From positions 1-56,534 of the forward strand of contig CAZMKO010000008.1 in assembly GCA_964566965.1 (NCBI GenBank): a stretch of DNA of 56,534 nt, given 5' to 3'. The notes under the pieces are model-generated. The model did no database searches. It worked only from the letters and a program-made list of their open reading frames with translations, and had not been told where the DNA came from. Origin of the DNA: Oleiagrimonas sp964566965 (GTDB lineage: Bacteria; Pseudomonadota; Gammaproteobacteria; Xanthomonadales; Rhodanobacteraceae). The translations under genes and the position numbers were made by a program. Below are positions 51,375 to 56,534 of this stretch, in pieces (the first letter of the stretch is position 1; every line of letters starts with the position of its first letter).

Positions 51375-52735
51375 GGGTTGTAGCTCCGTAGCGCGATCAG
51401 AGCGGTAAATTCGCGGCGCAACACGTTGCGAGGGAAGCCCTGATCCTCGTCGGGTTTGATGACGTGTTGATCCGGTGGCACCGGTGTGTGAATGTCGTCG
51501 TCGGCGTAGCTGTAAGCCAGTTCGTCGGGCGTCAGCGAGTGCAGCGGGACTTGTCCGTTCATCACCAAATCGACCTCGATGCTCTTGATCGCGCGCCACA
51601 GGCAGCCGTACCGGTTGGTTTTGTCGATGGGCTTGGCAACCGAGGACGGGCAGGTGATGGCGCTGCCTGATGCGTCTGTGCCCGCGTCGATTTCATCGGC
51701 GGAGAGAAAGCGGGTGCGGCCTTGGTTGTCAAGAACGCCGTAACGGAAATCCAGGCGCTCGATGCCACGAACCATTTCCTGCTCGCTTCCGCCCTTGCCG
51801 GCGTCGCCACCATTGACGCGACGGATCAATGCGCCCGTCTTGCCGCCGTTGCCATCGTCCACCACTTTCACGTAGTAGGTCACGGTCTTGTAGGCGCGAT
51901 CGAAGTCGAACAGACGCAATGCCGCAGTACCACTCATGGCGCTGGGCTGGGAGAAGTTGAGTCCTGTTGGCTGCAATGTGGCCGAGCCTTGGCCCTGTAC
52001 GGCAAATACCTGGGCGCTGGAGCAATTGGCCAGCATGGCGAGGCCGTTTGCACTGAAGTCGGACACGGGTGGCTCACCGGCCATCGGGGCCAGATGGATC
52101 CGGTCGATCTGGCCGCTGGTGGTTGCGTCGATGCGACTACCTCCGGTGCGACCGATTTCCCAGCCGCTGGCAGGGTCGAGATAACGCAGCGTGAGCACTG
52201 CCGTACCAATTGCCCGCTTGCCGATGTCGGTTCCCGGGGCGGGGATGCCGTTCAGTTCGGTGGACGGATCTTCCGGTGTACATCCGTTCTTGTCGCAGTC
52301 GTAGCCGCGCATGGACAAGAACTCGGGGATCATGAACGGTGCGCCGGGCTTGGCCGGGTAGGGCGTTCCCCACTGGGTGGTCACGTCGGACAGTGCATTC
52401 ATCAGTAGATTGCTGCTGTCGCTGTGCGCGTAGACCATCGGTGCGCGCAACTGGTCCAGAAAGGGGCCGGCAGCGCTCTCGGCGGCATTTCCACCACTGC
52501 TGTTGCAATACTGGTTGTTGGCCATGCTGATGTCGCGGCCCAGGCGTGCCACCGCGAAGCGGCCGTCTTCCTGCAGTCGCGCCAATTGTTGCTGCGCCTT
52601 GTTGCTTGCGGATGTGGATATGAACACGGTAATGATGCCGCCCGTCACAACCAGGCCCAGCACCATGGCCACAAGCAGTTCAACGAGAGTCAAGCCGTAT
52701 TGGTGATACGGCCGCGAGCGCCGGAAAAGGTTCAT
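51371..52735 (-). CDS. pilW: type IV minor pilin PilW
   Basis: A 454-residue minor pilin, longer than PilE as expected for PilW. The N-terminus MNLFRRSRPYHQYGLTLVEL holds the prepilin peptidase site after Gly14 and Glu5 of the mature protein, followed by the hydrophobic helix VAMVLGLVVTGGIITVF. The body has RFAVARLGRDISMANNQ, typical of PilW, and an acidic, aromatic C-terminus. Its start overlaps pilV and its stop overlaps pilX by 4 nt. Confidence 0.9.
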   Translation of the reverse strand: MNLFRRSRPYHQYGLTLVELLVAMVLGLVVTGGIITVFISTSASNKAQQQLARLQEDGRFAVARLGRDISMANNQYCNSSGGNAAESAAGPFLDQLRAPMVYAHSDSSNLLMNALSDVTTQWGTPYPAKPGAPFMIPEFLSMRGYDCDKNGCTPEDPSTELNGIPAPGTDIGKRAIGTAVLTLRYLDPASGWEIGRTGGSRIDATTSGQIDRIHLAPMAGEPPVSDFSANGLAMLANCSSAQVFAVQGQGSATLQPTGLNFSQPSAMSGTAALRLFDFDRAYKTVTYYVKVVDDGNGGKTGALIRRVNGGDAGKGGSEQEMVRGIERLDFRYGVLDNQGRTRFLSADEIDAGTDASGSAITCPSSVAKPIDKTNRYGCLWRAIKSIEVDLVMNGQVPLHSLTPDELAYSYADDDIHTPVPPDQHVIKPDEDQGFPRNVLRREFTALIALRSYNP

Positions 52736-53271
52736 GGCTGGAACTCCCAGGCAAACGTTTGCGGTTCGGTGTCACGATCATCCCTGCCACCGGTACCGCG
52801 ATCGCTCCACTGGATAGTCATGTGGCACGAGCCGCCGTAGGGAGGACGCTTGTTCACCTGATTGTTGGATACCGGGTCGTAGCCCAGGCCGGCGTTGGAG
52901 CAGGTGATGGTGGCCTGCGGGTTGGGCAGGAACGTATCCAATTGGCGGCTCCACAATTGCTGGTCGTGGGTGGCAAGCTGGGCGGGTGTGCAGCCGGCGG
53001 CGCAATCCTGCATGCCGGATGTGCTGACCGGATAGCTGTCGCTGTTGTAGTTGCCGCTCCATACCGCGATCGGGTTGGCACTCATGCGGTCGGCCATGTT
53101 TTGTGCCATGTATGTGACCTGGGTGCGCACGTAGGCGCCATGGTTGGCGCGGGTCGCCATGACCAGCAGCCCGGCCAGGCCGATCATTCCGATGCTGAAG
53201 ATCAACACGGCGACGAGCACTTCGATGAGCGAGACGCCGCGTTGGCGGCGCGGAGAGAGGGTCGTGGTCAT
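52732..53271 (-). CDS. pilV: type IV minor pilin PilV
   Basis: A 179-residue minor pilin. MTTTLSPRRQRGVSLIEVLV gives the prepilin peptidase site after Gly and the conserved Glu, and the hydrophobic helix continues AVLIFSIGMIGLAGLL. The C-terminal half has Cys pairs. The ATG at 53271 overlaps the fimT stop as ATGA. An upstream ATG at 53286 adds only five residues. The short overlaps to both neighbours indicate translational coupling. Confidence 0.9.
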   Translation of the reverse strand: MTTTLSPRRQRGVSLIEVLVAVLIFSIGMIGLAGLLVMATRANHGAYVRTQVTYMAQNMADRMSANPIAVWSGNYNSDSYPVSTSGMQDCAAGCTPAQLATHDQQLWSRQLDTFLPNPQATITCSNAGLGYDPVSNNQVNKRPPYGGSCHMTIQWSDRGTGGRDDRDTEPQTFAWEFQP

Positions 53272-53795
53272 GGCGTGGCCGTGCATTGCGAAACCGAGTG
53301 AATGGCCCCCGAGGGGAGGATTTCGATATGGCTTGGTGCGGTATGCGCGCTGGTGTCGTCGGCCGCCAACGTGAAACAGGTGCTGTGGTCGAGCGTGCTT
53401 CCGCCCTGGGAATCGAACGACACCCGGGTCGTGCCATTCGGGGTAATGGCGATGGTGTAACCGTCGCGCAACGGCTCATGGCGGCGCAGCATGACATCAG
53501 TGCCGGCACTGGCTGCCGGCGCGACTGCCTGCCAACCGTCGCCCCATTGGCCGCTGGATGATGCGTTGACGGCGATTTGCTGGCCGCGGCTTACCGCCTC
53601 GGTACGCGCGTATTTCAGTGTCGCCAGCAGGTCGTTGCTCGCCCCCGACAGATGCGTGCTCTTGATGATGTGTTTGAAACTCGGCACGGCGATGGCGAGG
53701 AGGATGGCGGCGACGAAGATCGTCACCATCAGCTCGATGAGCGTGAAGCCATGTGGCGTTGGCGCGCGGGTGGCTCTGGCGCGAGTACGGTTCAT
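53268..53795 (-). CDS. fimT: GspH/FimT-family pseudopilin FimT
   Basis: A 175-residue pseudopilin heading the minor-pilin operon. The N-terminus carries TPHGFTLIELMVTIFVAAIL with the peptidase site after Gly16 and mature Glu5, then the GspH-like domain (NDLLATLKYARTEAVSRGQQIAV). Some FimT proteins in competent bacteria bind DNA through a C-terminal region. A basic cluster of that type is not obvious in the last 40 residues here. The operon promoter should lie in the 244-bp gap between it and the divergent small gene at 54040. Confidence 0.9.
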   Translation of the reverse strand: MNRTRARATRAPTPHGFTLIELMVTIFVAAILLAIAVPSFKHIIKSTHLSGASNDLLATLKYARTEAVSRGQQIAVNASSSGQWGDGWQAVAPAASAGTDVMLRRHEPLRDGYTIAITPNGTTRVSFDSQGGSTLDHSTCFTLAADDTSAHTAPSHIEILPSGAIHSVSQCTATP

Positions 53796-54039
53796 GCAGG
53801 TGGTCCCCTTGTGCCCCTTGGCAAAAGCTTCGGCGAAGCGTGCGTCAATGGCCAGAGATTGTCTGACGAGCGGTAGTGATTTTCCGATGAGCGGCTTTTT
53901 GCGACGCCAATTGTGTGCGGCGCATCACAGGTGATGGCGGGGCGGGGGCGTGATGTGGCGCGGAACATGGAACCGCGTTGCGGCATCTGATAAAAATGCC
54001 GGCATACGGCGCGCCTGCGCCGGCAACGGAGGTTTCAAC

Positions 54040-54378
54040 ATGTTCAAGGTAGTCCTGCCGGTCGTGGCCCTGGGTCTGGCCGCTGCCGCGTTTGTCGCGC
54101 CGAACCCGGCCCATGCCGACGATTTGCTGATCAAGCGCCTGCAGCAGGAACGCACCATGCAACTTCCGGCCCGCGGAATGACCATGGCCCAGGTGCAGCG
54201 CAAATACGGCGCGCCGCGGCGCAAGCTGGAATCACGCGGTGGCGACAGTGCCCGGCATCCACTCATCAAGCGTTGGGAATACGAAAACTACATCGTGTAT
54301 TTCGAGCACGATCACGTTATCCACAGCGTGTTGAACACGCCGGCCGGCAACAATCTGCATCCGGCACAGGCGAATTGA
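54040..54378 (+). CDS. small exported protein of unknown function (SmpA/BamE-like fold)
   Basis: A 112-residue protein with a signal peptide (MFKVVLPVVALGLAAAAFVAPNPAHADD), so it should be periplasmic. The mature part has PARGMTMAQVQRKYGAPRRKL, which resembles the SmpA/OmlA repeat (GM-T--QV---GAP), and a C-terminal beta-rich segment RWEYENYIVYFEHDHVIHSVL. This is the pattern seen in small BamE-related proteins, but it has no lipobox Cys. The gene follows GGAGG and begins divergent to fimT. Homologues of this type are widespread in Xanthomonadales, but their role is unknown to me. Confidence 0.75.
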   Translation: MFKVVLPVVALGLAAAAFVAPNPAHADDLLIKRLQQERTMQLPARGMTMAQVQRKYGAPRRKLESRGGDSARHPLIKRWEYENYIVYFEHDHVIHSVLNTPAGNNLHPAQAN

Positions 54379-54477
54379 GCGGCACCGGTCAATGAGGGCG
54401 GTGTGACTTGTTTGCCCGCCGGCATGGTGCCAAGCTGGCGTCATGGTTCGTTGCCCGGAGTGATCCGAGGTTCCGTC

Positions 54478-54780
54478 ATGTCGCGTTTTGCCGGTTTTCG
54501 CCAGTTTTACCCGTTCTATCTTTCCGAACATCGCACGCGCATGTGTCGACGCATGCATTTCATCGGCAGCACGGGGGTGATCGTGGTGTTGGCCGCGGTG
54601 CTGTTCGGGGCCTCGGCGTGGTGGCTGCTTCTGGCACCGGTGCTGGGGTATGGCTGCGCCTGGATCGGCCATTTCGTGTTCGAGAAAAACCGCCCGGCAA
54701 CCTTCCGGCACTCGGTTTACAGCCTGATGGGCGACTGGGTGATGTTTGGCGAGATGCTGATCGGGCGACGCCGTTTTTGA
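54478..54780 (+). CDS. DUF962/Mpo1-like membrane protein
   Basis: A 100-residue membrane protein of the DUF962/Mpo1-like family. It begins MSRFAGFRQFYPFYLSEH and shows the His-containing motifs CRRMHFIG and WIGHFVFEKNRPATF, with two to three transmembrane segments (VIVVLAAVLFGASAWWLLL, GYGCAWIGHFVF). The yeast homologue Mpo1 is an Fe2+-dependent 2-hydroxy fatty acid dioxygenase in which such His residues are essential. The bacterial function is not established. The ATG at 54478 follows a GAGG site. Confidence 0.85.
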   Translation: MSRFAGFRQFYPFYLSEHRTRMCRRMHFIGSTGVIVVLAAVLFGASAWWLLLAPVLGYGCAWIGHFVFEKNRPATFRHSVYSLMGDWVMFGEMLIGRRRF

Positions 54781-54827
54781 GGTGGACGGCCACGCGCAAC
54801 CGGGACTCGTATCTGTATGTGCAAAAA

Positions 54828-54901
54828 CGCTGGGAGACACGACCGGCCGTGGGAAGGCGTGTCTTGCGGCAAGCCTGATCGCGGCTTCCACCGCTCCTAC
54901 A
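54828..54901. repeat. family B interspersed element, copy 1 (5'-truncated)
   Basis: It resembles the 87-bp element at 56417-56503 but lacks the left TGTAGGAG terminus. It keeps the right end CGGCTTCCACCGCTCCTACA. Family B elements have inverted ends TGTAGGAGCG/CGCTCCTACA. Confidence 0.6.
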
Positions 54902-54930
54902 CTTGGATTCGTGCCTTGAGGCTTGCCTGT

Positions 54931-55017
54931 TGTAGGAGCGCTGGGAGGCGCGACCGGTGAGGCGGGGAAATGACGTGTCGTGCGGCAAGCCCGATCGCCA
55001 CGTCCGCCGCTCCTGTA
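54931..55017. repeat. family B interspersed element, copy 2
   Basis: 87 bp starting TGTAGGAGCGCTGG and ending CGCTCCTGTA, with internal GGCGGGGAAATGACGTGTC and TGCGGCAAGCC. It is a near-relative of copy 3 at 56417-56503. It occupies the gap between the DUF962 gene and the cytochrome gene. Confidence 0.75.
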
Positions 55018-55050
55018 AAAGATACGGTCAACCGTGGTGGTTTGGTGTGA

Positions 55051-55440
55051 TCAGCGGTATTCCATGTGGCAGTCGCTGCAGTGCTGACCGATGGTGTCGA
55101 GGGCGGTGGCAAGTGCGGCGCAGTCGGCTGGCGGGTTTTGTGACGCGTCCTGCAAAGATACATGCAGTTTGTCTGCGAGCTCATTGAAGTGCTTGTCATC
55201 GGTACCAAACGCGGCACCGATGTCGCGTGATGCCACATACATCGTCTCAAGGTGCTCGGCGGTGGTGTCCGGGTTGCATTGCTTGTTCTTGATGCCATTT
55301 TTCATGGCGCCGACATGGTGCGCCATCATGTGCATCACCGCACGCGGGTAGGCGTGGCGGGCGTTGATGGTGCGCTCGAGCATGTGTGTGCCGAAGGCGC
55401 CGACGACGAGACCGATGACGATGAGAATCACTGCGCGCAT
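55051..55440 (-). CDS. cytochrome c'-like monohaem protein
   Basis: A 129-residue exported protein with an N-terminal hydrophobic segment (MRAVILIVIGLVVGAFGTHML) that could be a signal or anchor, a helical body and a C-terminal haem-binding CSDCH at residues 121-125. A haem site at the extreme C-terminus is the cytochrome c' arrangement. The ATG at 55440 gives this N-terminus. An ATG at 55488 adds 16 residues with no gain. Cytochrome c' proteins bind NO and other small gases, but this one is short and its role is unknown. Confidence 0.8.
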   Translation of the reverse strand: MRAVILIVIGLVVGAFGTHMLERTINARHAYPRAVMHMMAHHVGAMKNGIKNKQCNPDTTAEHLETMYVASRDIGAAFGTDDKHFNELADKLHVSLQDASQNPPADCAALATALDTIGQHCSDCHMEYR

Positions 55441-55553
55441 GGGGAAGCCCTTGAATACCGGATGCGTGACAACGGGGCGGCGCGGCAAGGGCCACGCCGG
55501 TCTGGTTCAAGCATAGCCGACCGCTGCTAAACTTTCCTGTTTCCCCGGCAAGA

Positions 55554-56345
55554 GTGCAAAAGGTGGATGAGCAGCGTTTCCAGGGTATCGACCGGCTTTA
55601 CGGCGCGGGCGCCGTGGCGCGCTTGCGTGCATGCCATGTGTGCGTTGTCGGCATTGGCGGGGTGGGGTCCTGGGCGGTGGAGGCCCTGGCTCGCAGCGGT
55701 GTGGGGTACCTGACGCTGATCGATGCCGACGAGGTGTGCGTATCCAATACCAACCGCCAGCTGCATGCCCTGGATGGCCAGTATGGTCGTCCCAAGGTGC
55801 AGGTGATGGCGGAGCGCGCACGGGCCATCCATCCGGATATCGACGTGCGGACGGTGGAACGTTTCCTCACGCCGGCGTCGCTGGATCTGCTCGATGGCGG
55901 TTTCGACATGGTGCTGGATGCGTGCGACGCGTTTCGGGTGAAGGTGGAAATGGCAGCCTGGTGCCGGCGTCGCAAGTTGCCGCTGGTGCTGGTCGGATCC
56001 GCTGGTGGGCGTACCGACCCGACCCGGATTCGCGTCCGTGATCTGTCACGGACCGAGCACGATGCCATGCTCAGTCTGGTGCGCAAGAAACTGCGTCAGG
56101 AATACGGCTTTCCGCGCAATCCGAAGCGGTTTTTCAGCATCCCGGCCGTGTACTCGCTGGAAAACGTGCAATATCCGCAGGCCGACGGCAGCGTGTGTGG
56201 CAACCGGCCGCAAATGGATGGTTCCATGGGGCTCGATTGCGGGGGCGGGCTGGGCGCCGCCACCCACGTCACTGCCAGCTTCGCGTTCGCCGCGGTGGGC
56301 AAAGTGCTGGAAAAGCTCTGCGGGAGCGGCTTCAGCCGCGATTGA
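55554..56345 (+). CDS. tcdA: tRNA threonylcarbamoyladenosine dehydratase TcdA (CsdL)
   Basis: TcdA makes the cyclic form of threonylcarbamoyladenosine (ct6A) at tRNA position 37. The 263-residue E1-like enzyme has the ATP-binding GIGGVGSWAVEALARSG at residues 33-49, IDADEVCVSNTNRQLHAL, VDVRTVERF-like DVRTVERFL, and SLENVQYPQADGSVCGNRPQ. The start is GTG, either 55554 or 55563 (both in frame). The last residues CGSGFSRD and the stop fall inside a family A palindromic repeat, so the natural C-terminus has been replaced or extended by repeat DNA. Confidence 0.92.
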   Translation: MQKVDEQRFQGIDRLYGAGAVARLRACHVCVVGIGGVGSWAVEALARSGVGYLTLIDADEVCVSNTNRQLHALDGQYGRPKVQVMAERARAIHPDIDVRTVERFLTPASLDLLDGGFDMVLDACDAFRVKVEMAAWCRRRKLPLVLVGSAGGRTDPTRIRVRDLSRTEHDAMLSLVRKKLRQEYGFPRNPKRFFSIPAVYSLENVQYPQADGSVCGNRPQMDGSMGLDCGGGLGAATHVTASFAFAAVGKVLEKLCGSGFSRD

Positions 56346-56386
56346 GCTTGCCGATAACCGGCGATCGCGGCTGAAGCGGCTCTCAC
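56320..56386. repeat. interspersed palindromic repeat pair, family A (overlaps tcdA 3' end)
   Basis: Direct unit GCGGGAGCGGC-TTCAGCC-GCGAT at 56320-56342 supplies the last codons of tcdA, and the inverted unit follows at 56364-56386. AAAAAAA follows the inverted arm. Confidence 0.88.
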
Positions 56387-56416
56387 AAAAAAAGCCTGGA
56401 TTTTCATCAAGGCTAC

Positions 56417-56503
56417 TGTAGGAGCGCTGGAAGGCGCGACCGGCCATGCGGGGAAATGGCGTGTCCTGCGGCCAGATTGATCGCGGCTTCCACCGCTCCT
56501 ACA
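56417..56503. repeat. family B interspersed element, copy 3
   Basis: 87 bp bounded by the inverted ends TGTAGGAGCG and CGCTCCTACA, with internal GCGGGGAAATGGCGTGTC and GATCGCGGCTTCCACC. It begins about 30 bp after the family A pair. The window ends shortly after, so what follows is not visible. Confidence 0.75.
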
Positions 56504-56534
56504 AATGGTCGGGCGTTATTCGACGTGCCCTGTG

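Noticed and set aside
1..56534. Prophage or insertion sequences
   Set aside because: No integrase, transposase or phage structural gene is recognisable; only small non-coding repeats are present.

Overview
The window is GC-rich, densely coded chromosomal DNA from a gammaproteobacterium, most likely of the Xanthomonadales and probably Rhodanobacteraceae (Rhodanobacter/Dyella-like). The reasons are the divergent bamE-fur pair next to smpB-ratA-rnfH, the type IV pilus minor-pilin operon fimT-pilV-pilW-pilX-pilY1-pilE, the many M13 peptidase and TonB-receptor genes, and the GTGGGAGCGGC-type palindromic repeats between genes. I see no prophage, insertion sequence or CRISPR array. It reads as core chromosome with some lineage-specific surface genes.

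Layout. 1-2.6 kb: smpB, ratA-rnfH, bamE and fur. 2.6-7.2 kb: a strongly folded gap that may encode a small RNA, a MASE1 histidine kinase with a divergent NarL-type regulator, a Tat-exported class A beta-lactamase and a GacA/UvrY-like regulator. 7.3-15.7 kb: an exported amidohydrolase, the peroxide-defence pair ahpC/ahpF with a clear OxyR operator, rapA, and piuC. 15.9-23.3 kb: a Fur-box-controlled TonB-dependent catecholate receptor and two tandem M13 lipoprotein peptidases that share a 206-bp identical stretch. 23.5-31.8 kb: the tamA-tamB translocation module and a GH17-GT2 glucan synthase (NdvB-like).

32-38.7 kb holds a 1907-residue trimeric autotransporter adhesin, with a 714-bp near-perfect internal tandem duplication and a poly-G tract upstream, followed by a BamE/OmpA-type lipoprotein of the TpgA kind. 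38.7-46.3 kb: a nested-hairpin element, an unrecognised protein with a degenerate receiver-like N-terminus, a DUF4399 protein, a nonsense-interrupted outer-membrane gene, gltX, zur, a PEBP-like protein, an agmatine-deiminase-family gene, tRNA-Val(CAC), a metallothionein and a CsbD protein. 46.4-53.8 kb: the minor-pilin operon, in which every junction overlaps by 1-4 nt. 54-56.5 kb: two small proteins, a c'-type cytochrome, tcdA and further repeats.

Common themes are envelope assembly (BamE, TamAB, TpgA, type IV pili), iron/zinc/peroxide control (Fur, Zur, OxyR site, metallothionein) and two-component signalling. The most unusual non-coding signals are the multi-hairpin segment at 2.66-2.85 kb, the nested hairpin at 38.75-38.86 kb, a short repeat found in two convergent gene gaps, and at least two families of interspersed palindromes, one of which forms the C-terminus of TcdA.
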